Assembly: GCF_014695385.1 (NCBI RefSeq)
Contig: NZ_JACJOD010000031.1
Location: forward strand, 372,001 to 436,000
Direction: 5' to 3'
DNA: 64,000 nt
Source: Trichocoleus sp. FACHB-46
GTDB lineage: Bacteria; Cyanobacteriota; Cyanobacteriia; FACHB-46
The translations under genes were made by a program, and so were the position numbers. Below are positions 7,324-16,738 of this stretch, one piece after another. Position 1 is the stretch's first letter; each line of letters begins with the position of its first letter. Under the pieces are notes generated by a model. It was not told the origin of the DNA, did no database searches, and worked only from the letters and a program-made list of their open reading frames with translations.

Positions 7324-9870
7324 TTACTGATTAAGAATTGCTGTTACTTGTTGCTGAACTTTCTCTAATGCCTCACGTCTTTCCACAATCCAACTTCTAT
7401 CAGTTTCACGTTGCTCTAATGTCTCAGCGTGAATTTTCTCTTGTTGCTCTAGTAAACTCTCATATAGAGATATAGCCTGCTCAATAATCTGATTCAACGC
7501 ACTCATTGGTTGCTCAAAAGTAGAGTTTATAATTTCGTTTCGCTTCTGGGAAACTTTTTCCTTCGATTCATCAAACTTTTTAAGCCCGACTTTTAAAATT
7601 TCACCCTTGATCTGATTCTTTAAGCCGTCGAAGTCTAGCATTCCTAGGCCAAAGGAGCCTGCAACAGCAGCAGCTAAACTTGCCAAAATAACAGAGACTA
7701 GACCTACAGGTGTAAAGAAAATTAATGCGGCAGCCAAAGCTCCTCCTGCTCCAATACCTCCGAGAAAACCTCCTACTCCTGTAAAATCATCACTTACGCT
7801 TGTAATCCCAAGTTTCAACTGCTCACTGAGATTAGTTTTTACTTGGCGATCAAACTCTTTTGTTTCTGATTTGATAATGTCTAGCTCAGCCGAAATCTTT
7901 TTATTTAAGCTATCTAGGCTAGTTTGAAGAATAGGCTGTAAGCTTGTTTGTCCCCATTGATCTACTTCTCTGAGGAGATCTCTGACAAACTGATCAGTAT
8001 AGTCTTGGATGAGTTTTTTCTGGTTCCAAACAGGGCTATAACTCGACTGCCAATCTTGGCTTTTTGAGGTCAGGGACTCAGAAACGCTTTGATACCATTT
8101 CTCCCAAGAGTTAGCAGCTTTTTGCTTAGTTATATTCTGTATATCTCTTGCCAGTTTTTTTAATTTAACATGACGCCCACTAACCTCTCCAATCTTCTCT
8201 ATAATCTTTCGTTTCTCTGATTCAGATATAATTATTTCTCCATTCAATAGGCTTTCAGCTTGGTTCATACTGCTTAAACCCTCTTGAATAAGACCTAGAA
8301 CTTCATATGCACATTGTTTAACTTGAAAAGAACCTCGCTCTGTCACAAGAAAATCTTCAATTGATTTAGTTAAATTTGAAAACGCATCAAAGTATTCATT
8401 TTTACTGCCAGACTTAATTGATTTTAGAGCTGCTTTGGCAGAGATGTAATGAATACGATCTTTCGTGGTTATGGACAAAGTATGACTTGCAAATATTTCA
8501 GTTCTTTGGATTACATCTGCATGATCCTCTTCATCATCCAGGAGATCCATAAAATTGACTACTAAAAACAGATTTTCAGTAGAAGAATTTGAGCTATTTT
8601 TATTGAGCTGTCTTTTTATGTCTTGTATTAGTTCCTTCTCTTTTTCAGGAAGAAGACGCATCGCATTAGTCATAACTACAGCTACGTCTATGTCTTGAAG
8701 TAGCTTTTGAGTAATAGCAGTTCTTTCAGGATGTTCATTTAAGCCAGGAGAATCAATAATCTCAACACCATTTTTACATAATGCTAAGTTCGGATGCTCA
8801 AAAACAATTCTTTCTATCTTAGATTGTTCTAATTCATCACTACGATGATCTCTAGCTGCATCTTTGGAAATAGATGCTTTTTCTTTGTATTTGTCAACTG
8901 AAATCTCTTGATGCTCTCCGTCTTTATAAAAACAAGTAACACGCTTTTTGTCACCATACTTTAAAACTGTAATATTCCCACTACAAGGGATTGCACGTGC
9001 GGGTTGAATTTCTTCTCCTAGTAAAGCATTAAGTAATGTAGACTTACCCTGACTAAACTCTCCTACAACTGCCAGTTTAAATTTTTGAGATGTAAGCTTC
9101 TCAGATACTCTTTCTAATCCTTCAATAAGAGGATGAGCTATAAATTTACGCTCATTACAGCTTTGAAAAATTTGATACAAATCACAGCATGATTTCGATA
9201 ACTGTTTTTTGTAATTTTGAAATTCTTGAAGTTGCTTGTAGGAAACAACTTTTTGCTCAACATCTTCCTGTTCCTCTTGCGAGGCTAGCATAGCCAACAA
9301 ATCGTTCGCAGCATCAACAAAAATAGTATCCAGTAAGTGAAAACGCGCTGGATCGAGTTGGGATTTCAGCTTATCTATAATTCCCGGAGCTATATGTTCT
9401 TGATTTGTCAATCTAGCTTCTAAAGCCGTTAGATAAGCTGGCTCTATCTTTAGGAGGCTGCCGATTGCACCCAAATACTTTTTCTCCTGCGGGCTAATAC
9501 TGCCATCAACCGCAGACATTTCGTAGCTAATGCCAATCAGTAGTAGTCTCTCCGACTCTGATAAAGAATTTGTAAGGATCGATAGATTCTTAGACTGTGC
9601 ATAAACTTTTTTCTCTCGAACTCCTTTACTAATGAATTGTACTAATTGACGAGTATTACTATTAGGTGGAATAAAACGATTTATTGTTTTTTGCCATTGT
9701 TGCTTTTCTTCTTCTGTAATTTGACCGTCTTGCAACATTACCCCTTGCAGAACTGTAATCAGCGCAGATAAAAAAACGATAGATGGCGAAAGATCTTCTT
9801 GACGTAAATCTTGTCCCGTAATGCGTGAAAGCAGCTCAAGAGTTTCAGAGTTAATACTGCTAAGATCCAT
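7324..9870 (-). CDS. Dynamin-like GTPase with N-terminal TerB-like domain
   Basis: 848 residues from the ATG at 9870; a GTG at 9924 would add 18, and neither start has a clear ribosome-binding site. Residues about 30-150 look TerB-like, with two acidic metal-site motifs, LQDGQITEEE and AVDGSISPQE. A GTPase domain follows: P-loop GEFSQGKST (270-278), the switch threonine in CSGNIT, G3 DSPGLNE and a G4-like VNFMD. Near 695-745 is a glycine/alanine-rich hydrophobic stretch (GGIGAGGALAAALIFF), as expected for a membrane-inserting paddle, and the C-terminus is a long coiled coil. Bacterial dynamin-like proteins remodel membranes and some act against phage. The gene is visibly AT-rich and has no HIP1 octamer, unlike most neighbours, suggesting transfer. 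It diverges from the gene at 10009. Confidence 0.88.
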   Translation of the reverse strand: MDLSSINSETLELLSRITGQDLRQEDLSPSIVFLSALITVLQGVMLQDGQITEEEKQQWQKTINRFIPPNSNTRQLVQFISKGVREKKVYAQSKNLSILTNSLSESERLLLIGISYEMSAVDGSISPQEKKYLGAIGSLLKIEPAYLTALEARLTNQEHIAPGIIDKLKSQLDPARFHLLDTIFVDAANDLLAMLASQEEQEDVEQKVVSYKQLQEFQNYKKQLSKSCCDLYQIFQSCNERKFIAHPLIEGLERVSEKLTSQKFKLAVVGEFSQGKSTLLNALLGEEIQPARAIPCSGNITVLKYGDKKRVTCFYKDGEHQEISVDKYKEKASISKDAARDHRSDELEQSKIERIVFEHPNLALCKNGVEIIDSPGLNEHPERTAITQKLLQDIDVAVVMTNAMRLLPEKEKELIQDIKRQLNKNSSNSSTENLFLVVNFMDLLDDEEDHADVIQRTEIFASHTLSITTKDRIHYISAKAALKSIKSGSKNEYFDAFSNLTKSIEDFLVTERGSFQVKQCAYEVLGLIQEGLSSMNQAESLLNGEIIISESEKRKIIEKIGEVSGRHVKLKKLARDIQNITKQKAANSWEKWYQSVSESLTSKSQDWQSSYSPVWNQKKLIQDYTDQFVRDLLREVDQWGQTSLQPILQTSLDSLNKKISAELDIIKSETKEFDRQVKTNLSEQLKLGITSVSDDFTGVGGFLGGIGAGGALAAALIFFTPVGLVSVILASLAAAVAGSFGLGMLDFDGLKNQIKGEILKVGLKKFDESKEKVSQKRNEIINSTFEQPMSALNQIIEQAISLYESLLEQQEKIHAETLEQRETDRSWIVERREALEKVQQQVTAILNQ

Positions 9871-10008
9871 ATTTTTATGGCTGGTAATGTTGTTCGTCTT
9901 CCAATATGCCCAATTTTCTCCCACAGACGCCCAGATCCGGGTAAATACGGATACTTTTCTTAATCTCAGAATTTAGGCTGGAAAAATCTTCTGTAAGCGA
10001 GTAAAAGT

Positions 10009-11310
10009 ATGCTTTTCCAATTCTCTCCTGCGATACAGGCTGGTTTAGCTGCTGGAAAATACGTACAAGTTCTCACTTCTTCAGGAGCGCCATTAAGCAT
10101 TGCTAGAGACGCGACAACCGGGCAGTTCGTTGGTCATGCTGTCGGGTTGCTGAGTAATAGCGGCCTTCCTCTCAATCCACTGGCCGTTCCCCTGCAACTT
10201 GCTAATGCTGGAACACAAATGTACCAGATACATCAGATGCATCAAGGTTTTACAGCGGTGCAAGCTGGTTTACAGACACTTCAGGCTAGCGTTGGAGTTC
10301 TACAAGCGACAACAGCAGTCATTGGTGTGGGAGTCGCCGCTGGTGTAGCACTCTCAGCTGTAAATCTTTGGCAAACCCTTAAGCTTCGGGAAGATGTTAA
10401 ACAGCTTAAGCTTGAGGTTAAAGATGGGTTTGTCGATTTAAGAAAGGCACTTAAAGACCAAGGATCTGAAATTCTTTTAAAGATTGAGCAGATCGCGCAA
10501 GATATCAAATTCGAGCAGCATCGTCAGATTCTGATTCGAGCCTATGGGAGATTTCTAGAGGCCACTAAACTCATCAAAGCAGCAATGTCATGCATTGATA
10601 TAGCGATCCGAAATGCTGACTTAGCCAACGCACGACAAATGCTTGGAGAAGCTTTAGCAGACTACAGCAATCCCCATGTTTTGTCAGAAACTTCAGCCCC
10701 CGGCCAACTCCGTAGATTAGAGTGTGCTTGGGCAATTGAGCAAACAATCGCAGTAACTTATCAATTACAAAATGAATCTGCTGCTGCAAGCGATCGCCTA
10801 TCCCACCTCCGCAAGCGAGTTTGCCAAGATACGCTAGCTGTTGTAGAAGCTTGTGAGTCTGAAGAAGAATTAGACTTTATTTTTCCTGAAATCACCCGAA
10901 TTCATGATCACGATCTAGTTGCTTTAGAGTCTTGGCAAAACCATATTGATTGGGAGCGATCGCTGCCTGAATCAGAAAGAAAGTTATTGCAGAGTTCCAA
11001 TTCACTTGAGCTAGAGAGCACTGCTGATTTCAATACAGCTACTAGTGTGATGGAAATAGTGCCTGAACAAACTCTCTATGAGGACTTGAAGGATAAGTCC
11101 CATCTCTCCTCGCTGAGAGATCAGTTAGAACTACTCATCAAACCCAACTTACGGCAAGAGTATGCTGCCTATATTGATAAGCAAGCTATCGCTGCTGGAC
11201 ATAAAGCTTTAACTTCTGCCAACCTTCAGGAAGCCTCTAACCTTACCATTGCCAATCTTTACTGGTATTTCAAAGTCAGGGATGATTCTGAGCAAGAGTT
11301 AGAAGATTAG
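10009..11310 (+). CDS. Helical protein with one membrane segment, divergent partner of the dynamin-like gene
   Basis: 433 residues, ATG start. Residues 1-90 are Ala/Gly/Gln-rich. Residues about 94-120 form a hydrophobic segment (TTAVIGVGVAAGVALSAVNL) leading directly into a charged amphipathic helix (about 124-175; KLREDVKQLKLEVKDGF). The rest is predicted helical with no recognisable catalytic motif. A glycine-rich hydrophobic stretch followed by a long coiled coil resembles the hairpin of alpha-helical pore-forming proteins, but that is only a shape comparison. The gene is divergent from the dynamin-like GTPase over a short spacer, so the two may share a control region and work together. 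Two HIP1 sites occur inside it. Function unknown. Confidence 0.75.
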   Translation: MLFQFSPAIQAGLAAGKYVQVLTSSGAPLSIARDATTGQFVGHAVGLLSNSGLPLNPLAVPLQLANAGTQMYQIHQMHQGFTAVQAGLQTLQASVGVLQATTAVIGVGVAAGVALSAVNLWQTLKLREDVKQLKLEVKDGFVDLRKALKDQGSEILLKIEQIAQDIKFEQHRQILIRAYGRFLEATKLIKAAMSCIDIAIRNADLANARQMLGEALADYSNPHVLSETSAPGQLRRLECAWAIEQTIAVTYQLQNESAAASDRLSHLRKRVCQDTLAVVEACESEEELDFIFPEITRIHDHDLVALESWQNHIDWERSLPESERKLLQSSNSLELESTADFNTATSVMEIVPEQTLYEDLKDKSHLSSLRDQLELLIKPNLRQEYAAYIDKQAIAAGHKALTSANLQEASNLTIANLYWYFKVRDDSEQELED

Positions 11311-11337
11311 TGGCACTAGAAAAACAGCGATCGCACT

Positions 11338-11400
11338 TCAATCACTTAAACAGAAACACTCAGATCAAAGCTACCTGAGTGCTTCTGTTTAAGTGATTGA
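11338..11400. terminator. Bidirectional terminator, 26-bp near-perfect inverted repeat
   Basis: Arms 11338-11363 and 11375-11400 are reverse complements with one mismatch (a G-T pair on one strand) and an 11-nt loop. It lies 27 bp after the plus-strand gene and 34 bp from the leuS stop, between convergent genes. There is no long U-tract, only TTGATTTTC after the right arm, so a pure hairpin or processing role is also possible. Confidence 0.8.
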
Positions 11401-11434
11401 TTTTCTGAATCAGAAATAGCTGATTGGCAATGAA

Positions 11435-13999
11435 TTAAGCCACTACGAAATTGACCAACTTACCAGGCACGACGATCACTTTCTTGATCTCCTTGCCTTC
11501 GATGTAGCGCTGAGCCAATTCCGACTCACGAGCATATTGCTCTTGGGCTGCTTTGTCAGCTCCCGCAGGTACTTGGATACTGCCACGGGTTTTACCCAAG
11601 ATCTGAATCACGATCGTGATCTCGTCTGCTACCAAGGCCGCAGCGTCCGCTTCAGGCCAAGCTTGCAAGTGAATTGACTCCGTATGTCCGATCCCCTGCC
11701 ATAGCTCATCGGCAATATGCGGAGCCAAAGGAGCTAACAACAAGAGCAATGTCTGAATCCCTTCCACATAGATAGGAGAGTCTTTGCAGGTGGTATCGGT
11801 GAGGGCGTTACTCAGCTTCATCAACTCAGACACCGCCGTGTTGAATTGATATTCTCCTTCAAAGTCTTCTGTCACCGCTTGAATCGCTGTGTGGATGGCG
11901 CGGCGGAGATCCTTCTCTGGCTTGCTTAGTTCAGCTAGATTAGCCTTCTTGGTGCGATCGCCACCCTTCTCCGCAAACTCACTTACCAACCGCCACACCC
12001 GACCCAAAAAGCGGAACTGACCTTCTACATCGGCGTCATCCCACTCCAAGTCTTTCTCTGGAGGAGCCTTGAACAGGATAAACATCCGGGCCGTGTCTGC
12101 GCCATACTTCGCCAAGACCGCTTCTGGATCAACCCCGTTGTACTTCGACTTGGACATCTTCTCGTAGAAGACCTCCAACGTTTCTCCCGTTTTAGGGTCT
12201 CTGGGATCGCCTGCGTTCACCAAGTTAGGTGTGACATATTTACCCGTGGTGGGATTCTTGTAGGTCAGACCTTGCACCATCCCCTGGGTCAACAAGCGCT
12301 CAAAGGGTTCATCAAAATTGAGGAGACCGCGATCGCGCAACACCTTGGTAAAGAATCGGGAGTAGAGCAAGTGCAAAATGGCGTGCTCAATCCCACCCAC
12401 ATATTGATCGACTGCCATCCAGTCATTGGTGATGACAGGGTCAAAGGCTTGCTGATCGTTGTTAGCATCTGGGTAACGGAGGAAGTACCACGACGAATCA
12501 ATGAAGGTATCCATCGTGTCGGTTTCCCGCTTCGCCGCTGTGCCACAACTGGGACAAGGCACATTCACCCAGTCTTCGAGTTGTGCTAAAGGAGATGGCC
12601 CCCGGCCCGAAAACGCAACATTTTCTGGCAACCGCACCGGGAGATCTTGGTCTGGTACAGGTACCGCACCACATTGGGAACAATGAATGATCGGAATCGG
12701 TGCGCCCCAATAGCGTTGACGGGAAATCAACCAATCTCGCAAGCGATACTGCACTCGCGCCTTACCAAACCCTTGCGCTTCGGCAAATTTCACGATCGCT
12801 TCCTTGCCTTGGATCGATGGCGTGCCATCAAACTGACCAGAATTCACCATAATGCCTGGCTCAGTGTAGGCAGCTTCTAGAGGCGCATTGGCATCGCCGC
12901 CTTCCGGCACAATCACTGTCTTGATCGGCAAGTTCTTTTCCGTGGCAAACTTGAAGTCGCGCACATCATGAGCAGGCACCCCCATAACGGCCCCAGTGCC
13001 ATACTCGTACAGCACGTAGTCGGCAATCAGGATTGGCACTTCCTCCCCGGTGAACGGATTAATCGCTTTGCCTCCGGTCGGAATACCCCGCTTAGGTTTG
13101 TCCTCTGCGGTTCGCTCCAATTCGCTCTGACCCGCCACTTCTTTAGCAAATGCTTCCACGGCTTCCTGGCGATCGCTCGTAGTGACGCGAGCCGTGAGAG
13201 GATGCTCTGGCGCGAGCACCACATAAGTCACGCCATAAACCGTATCCGGGCGAGTGGTAAACACCCCAATCTTTTCGTCAGAACCGACGATGGGGAATTC
13301 CAAATAAGCACCCACCGATTTGCCAATCCAGTTAGCCTGCATCAGCTTGACTCGCTCTGGCCAACCCTTGAGCTTATCCAAGTCAGTAAGCAGTTGCTCG
13401 GCATAATCGGTGATCTTGAGGAACCACTGCTTCAGTAGCTTGCGCTCTACCTGCGCCCCCGACCGCCAAGAACGGCCTTCATTATCTACCTGCTCATTCG
13501 CAAGTACCGTTTGGTCAACCGGGTCCCAGTTCACTGCCGACTCTTTTTGATAGGCCAAGCCAGCTTGGTAGAACTGCAAGAAGATCCACTGAGTCCAGCG
13601 GTAGTAGTCTGGCGAGCAGGTCGTGACTTCTCGGCTCCAGTCGAAACAGGTGCCCAGCTTCTGCAACTGCTTCTGCATTTGCGCGACGTTTTGGTAAGTC
13701 CACTCGGCAGGTTGAATCCCGCGATCGATCGCCGCGTTTTCTGCGGGCAGACCAAAGGCATCCCAACCCATTGGGTGCAGCACTCGGTAGCCCTGCATTT
13801 TCTTCAGTCGCGCAATTACATCGGCAATGGTATACACCCGCACGTGCCCCATGTGCAGATTACCCGAAGGATAGGGAAACATGGACAGCGCGTAGAATTT
13901 GGGCTTGTTAGGATCTGTAGAGGTCTGGTCTAAGCCTAGCTCAGCCCAAGTTTGCTGCCACTTGTCCTCAATTGCTTTGGGGGTATACCGGGACTCCAC
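11435..13999 (-). CDS. leuS: Leucyl-tRNA synthetase
   Basis: 854 residues, typical for bacterial LeuRS. The class I signature is seen as [12 protein letters not shown] near residue 44 and KMSKSKYNG in the C-terminal half. The CP1 editing domain carries TTRPDT and [13 protein letters not shown] zinc-type cysteine cluster (CSQCGAVPV, then CPSCGTA) lies in the insertion after the editing domain. The enzyme charges tRNA-Leu in the cytoplasm and proofreads it. The start is GTG at 13999, preceded at good distance by AGGAG, so this non-ATG start is well supported. The divergent gene at 14080 begins 80 bp away. Confidence 0.98.
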   Translation of the reverse strand: MESRYTPKAIEDKWQQTWAELGLDQTSTDPNKPKFYALSMFPYPSGNLHMGHVRVYTIADVIARLKKMQGYRVLHPMGWDAFGLPAENAAIDRGIQPAEWTYQNVAQMQKQLQKLGTCFDWSREVTTCSPDYYRWTQWIFLQFYQAGLAYQKESAVNWDPVDQTVLANEQVDNEGRSWRSGAQVERKLLKQWFLKITDYAEQLLTDLDKLKGWPERVKLMQANWIGKSVGAYLEFPIVGSDEKIGVFTTRPDTVYGVTYVVLAPEHPLTARVTTSDRQEAVEAFAKEVAGQSELERTAEDKPKRGIPTGGKAINPFTGEEVPILIADYVLYEYGTGAVMGVPAHDVRDFKFATEKNLPIKTVIVPEGGDANAPLEAAYTEPGIMVNSGQFDGTPSIQGKEAIVKFAEAQGFGKARVQYRLRDWLISRQRYWGAPIPIIHCSQCGAVPVPDQDLPVRLPENVAFSGRGPSPLAQLEDWVNVPCPSCGTAAKRETDTMDTFIDSSWYFLRYPDANNDQQAFDPVITNDWMAVDQYVGGIEHAILHLLYSRFFTKVLRDRGLLNFDEPFERLLTQGMVQGLTYKNPTTGKYVTPNLVNAGDPRDPKTGETLEVFYEKMSKSKYNGVDPEAVLAKYGADTARMFILFKAPPEKDLEWDDADVEGQFRFLGRVWRLVSEFAEKGGDRTKKANLAELSKPEKDLRRAIHTAIQAVTEDFEGEYQFNTAVSELMKLSNALTDTTCKDSPIYVEGIQTLLLLLAPLAPHIADELWQGIGHTESIHLQAWPEADAAALVADEITIVIQILGKTRGSIQVPAGADKAAQEQYARESELAQRYIEGKEIKKVIVVPGKLVNFVVA

Positions 14000-14079
14000 G
14001 AACGGAACTCCTGCTAAATTTCAGTCATCTGGTTTGCCTACCTATTCTAAATGCTCGGCACTGGTCTATTACATTGCAA

Positions 14080-14493
14080 ATGGATTTCTTGAAAGTCTTT
14101 GTCTACGGCACCCTCAAGCCAGGCGAGGTGAATTACCAACGCTACTGTGCAGGCAAAGTTGTGACGGCAACACCCGCGATCGCTCGTGGTCAGCTATTTG
14201 CTTTGCCGTTGGGCTACCCAGCTATGACTTGGGGAACTCAAACGGTGCACGGGTTTTTGCTTAGCTTCCAGGACACAGCCATCTTGTCCCGCTTAGATGC
14301 TTTAGAAGATTTTGTGTCAGGGCGATCGCCAGAGCAAAACGAATATCAGCGAGAACTGATTACGGTTTTTGACTCAGAGGAGCAACCGTTGGGCAGGGCT
14401 TGGGCTTACCTCATGCACCCCCATCACATTCAACAACTCCGAGGTGTCCTAATCCCCGATGGAATTTGGCTGGCGCAAGCCCGACCCAGTTGA
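14080..14493 (+). CDS. Gamma-glutamylcyclotransferase-like (AIG2/GGCT) protein
   Basis: 137 residues from the ATG at 14080. The frame stays open upstream into the leuS leader, but homology-like sequence starts at MDFLKVFVYGTLKPGE. That segment is the substrate-binding YGTLxxG signature of the GGCT fold, and the conserved acidic residue is in the LDALEDFV block. Family members cyclise gamma-glutamyl peptides or act on related amide bonds; the substrate here cannot be told. The gene is divergent from leuS and ends just before a strong terminator. Confidence 0.88.
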   Translation: MDFLKVFVYGTLKPGEVNYQRYCAGKVVTATPAIARGQLFALPLGYPAMTWGTQTVHGFLLSFQDTAILSRLDALEDFVSGRSPEQNEYQRELITVFDSEEQPLGRAWAYLMHPHHIQQLRGVLIPDGIWLAQARPS

Positions 14494-14511
14494 GAAAACA
14501 CTGACAAAACG

Positions 14512-14551
14512 AAAGAGGTAAAACAGCTTCCACCCCTGTTTTACCTCTTTT
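14512..14551. terminator. Rho-independent terminator, 15-bp perfect stem
   Basis: Arms 14512-14526 (AAAGAGGTAAAACAG) and 14536-14550 pair perfectly around a 9-nt loop, with the T-tract partly inside the stem. It follows the cyclotransferase-like gene by 18 bp and faces the minus-strand anti-sigma gene ending at 14634, so it may serve both directions. Confidence 0.88.
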
Positions 14552-14633
14552 GTGACCTGGTTTCGTTGCCTGAAAAATTGAGACCCGCGATCGCTAGAGC
14601 CCGTCTAGCCACTCATACTTCGCTAGCAAATAT

Positions 14634-15260
14634 CTAGCGAATATTATCGTTGGAGTCGTTATGAATATCTTCGACTGCATCCGCTGGTAGAGAAACCGGA
14701 GCCTTGGGAATTTCCACCACTGGCTGGTCTAGAGCAATCATCAAAGCGTCAGAATTAACGGGCTGCGCCGAGCTAGGCAGTTGTGCATTCTGAGCTGCAC
14801 CTGAGCCTTCAATAGGAGACTGGGCAAACTGGGGGCTGAAAGAGTTGTTGCCGGGAAGGAATCCGGAAACCGCACCCACAAATAAAGCTGCAACCGCTGC
14901 GCCACCCCAAAGTAGAAGTTGCTTAGGCCGACGATTAACTCGCTTGAACACGGCATCAACGGTTTGGTCAACCGATTGACTTGCCGCAGGTACGGGCATC
15001 GCCTGCAAGCCTTGGCGCAGTTCCAGCAAGCGGGTGTACAAACGCTTAACAACGGGGTCTGTTGCTAGCCATTCTTCGACTTGCTTACGTTCTGCGGCAG
15101 TGACTTCACCATCCAGGTAAGCACTTAATAATTCGAAGCGATCGCGTTGAAGCATAGAACGGGCACCCGTAGGTTGATGGGGGTTATCAATCTGTCCAGT
15201 GAAACCATCTTCAGGGGACGTTGGTTTAGAGCTGTTACGGGACTCAAAATCAGACATCAT
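14634..15260 (-). CDS. Membrane-anchored anti-sigma factor for the adjacent ECF sigma
   Basis: 208 residues. The N-terminal cytoplasmic part (about 35-100) has the anti-sigma pattern LLSAYLDGEVTAAER then VEEWLATDP, as in zinc-less relatives of the RsgA/RseA anti-sigma domain; no cysteine or histidine zinc motif is present. One membrane span follows (about 117-135; LLLWGGAAVAALFVGAVSGF), then a low-complexity Ser/Ala/Gln-rich periplasmic region. It lies 143 bp downstream of the sigma gene on the same strand, the usual arrangement for an ECF sigma and its inhibitor. It probably sequesters SigG until an envelope signal releases it (inference). Two Met codons open the frame; the first is used here. 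Confidence 0.85.
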   Translation of the reverse strand: MMSDFESRNSSKPTSPEDGFTGQIDNPHQPTGARSMLQRDRFELLSAYLDGEVTAAERKQVEEWLATDPVVKRLYTRLLELRQGLQAMPVPAASQSVDQTVDAVFKRVNRRPKQLLLWGGAAVAALFVGAVSGFLPGNNSFSPQFAQSPIEGSGAAQNAQLPSSAQPVNSDALMIALDQPVVEIPKAPVSLPADAVEDIHNDSNDNIR

Positions 15261-15380
15261 CTTTACATCACTACCAGGTCACGCCAGGAAAACACACTAA
15301 AATTTACAGACCATTTAGTCTAATAGACCAATCATAGAAGAACAGCTTGAGGCTGACACTGTTCCTAAGTCAGAGACCCT

Positions 15381-15399
15381 AACCGTATCTCTTACGGTT
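15381..15399. other. Small hairpin between sigG and the anti-sigma gene
   Basis: AACCGTA (15381-15387) and TACGGTT (15393-15399) form a 7-bp stem with a 5-nt loop, 5 bp after the sigG stop. There is no U-tract, so it is not a convincing terminator. It might moderate read-through or stabilise the transcript between the two coupled genes. Confidence 0.4.
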
Positions 15400-15403
15400 G
15401 ATG

Positions 15404-16063
15404 TTACTGACCATCCAAATAGTTTTGCAATTGAAACTGCAAGCGCTGCCTTGCTCTAGCAATTCTTGACTTTACAGTACCCAGAGAAACGCCCGTAATC
15501 TCGGCAATTTCTTCATAGGCCATGCCTTCAATTTCGCGCAACACGATGGTTGTGCGGAAAACTTCAGGTAGGTCAGCGATCGCCTCACGAAGTTGGTCGT
15601 AAAACTCGCGGGTCGTCAAGTGCTCTTCGGGACCAGGATCAGCAGAAGCAATCTCCCAATCCATTTCTCCGTCATCCATCGCTCGCGGCGCATCCAGAGA
15701 TAGAGGCTCTGATACCCGCTTGCGCTTCCGCAGTTCGTCATAGAACAAGTTGGTGGCAATACGGCTCAGCCAGCCCCGGAACTTCACTGGGTCGTTTAAG
15801 CGTTTGACGTTGCGGTAAACCCGAATCCAGACTTCTTGAGCCAGATCTGAGCGATCCTGCCAATCGGGAGCAAGATGATACAAGACCCGTTCTACATGGG
15901 ATTGGTAGCGCCGCATTAATTCAGCAAATGCCGAGCGATCGGGCCGTAGCCCTTCTTGACATTGCAAAATCAAATCGTAATTTGAGAGTTTTTCGGGTTG
16001 CACTGGCACTTGAGGAGCATTTGCCTCAACCGTGGACCAGGATACAGGAAGAGAGTGACTCAT
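15404..16063 (-). CDS. sigG: ECF (group 3) RNA polymerase sigma factor, SigG type
   Basis: 219 residues, ATG start. Region 2 lies at about 38-115 (AFAELMRRYQSHVERVL, SDLAQEVWIRVYRNV, FRGWLSRIATNLFYDE). Region 4 lies at about 150-212, with a helix-turn-helix ending in EEIAEITGVSLGTVKSRI. The size and the two-region layout fit ECF sigma factors; the N-terminal extension and the adjacent anti-sigma gene match the cyanobacterial SigG group. It would direct RNA polymerase to stress promoters when released from its anti-sigma factor. The next gene downstream is that anti-sigma factor. The SigG orthology is from memory and less sure than the family. Confidence 0.88.
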   Translation of the reverse strand: MSHSLPVSWSTVEANAPQVPVQPEKLSNYDLILQCQEGLRPDRSAFAELMRRYQSHVERVLYHLAPDWQDRSDLAQEVWIRVYRNVKRLNDPVKFRGWLSRIATNLFYDELRKRKRVSEPLSLDAPRAMDDGEMDWEIASADPGPEEHLTTREFYDQLREAIADLPEVFRTTIVLREIEGMAYEEIAEITGVSLGTVKSRIARARQRLQFQLQNYLDGQ

Positions 16064-16319
16064 GGGTGGAATCTGGGTCTATAACATTCCTGTTTGGTTT
16101 GACGCCGCTAGATTCAGAGAGTTCCCAGGATTCGTCTCAGTTAGTTTTAGCTCTAAGAATTGAGATTGAGCCGCTGAGTAGAGGCCCATCCTTATATCTA
16201 GAGCTGATAATCCTGCATCTTGCACATGGTTTTCATTAACAACATTTCAATAGTACTTTGAGGATTGCCAGATTGTTTCAACCTCAAACAAGTTCTATCA
16301 ACCCCAAAGGCGCGAAGGG

Positions 16320-16505
16320 CTATAGGGCAGGAGGTTTGATGAGATTGGTAAAGAAAGCTTGAGCTTCTGAGTTATTGGCAAGTTGGCTGGAACCAACCGG
16401 GTTTTGGGCGGTTTCCGAAGCTTGGGAACCCGGGGACCAGTTACCGCCTAAAAATAAATTTAGGGAGAAGGTAATGGTAACAGCTAGCAAAAGTTTTTCT
16501 GACAT
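16320..16505 (-). CDS. Small secreted peptide, upstream of sigG
   Basis: 61 residues from the ATG at 16505; a GTG one codon earlier is also possible. GAGGAG sits 8 nt before this ATG, which is strong support for translation. Residues 3-20 are a hydrophobic signal-peptide-like segment (EKLLLAVTITFSLNLFLGG), followed by a polar Ser/Asn/Gln-rich mature part ending in NLIKPPAL. No family was recognised. It lies 256 bp upstream of sigG on the same strand. A link to envelope stress is possible only by position. Confidence 0.6.
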   Translation of the reverse strand: MSEKLLLAVTITFSLNLFLGGNWSPGSQASETAQNPVGSSQLANNSEAQAFFTNLIKPPAL

Positions 16506-16738
16506 CACGGGCTCTCCTCACAAAGTAGTTCAGTTAGGGAACACTTCTGAAGTAGAGGGTTGCTGGTTTAGTACCGCTCATCCTACCGAGGTCCCTGAAT
16601 CCGCTGTACAGATTTAATGATTTCTACAGCCTTACTTAGAGTGCCCATCAATTACTAAATAACCATGAGGTAAGCAACAAGTTATGATGAATTTTGTCCT
16701 GGTTGGTTCCCACCTAAACAGCCCTAAACCAGTTCTTG

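Noticed and set aside
12968-13933. Plus-strand frames of 140-156 codons
   Set aside because: Antisense shadows of leuS with odd composition and no motif.
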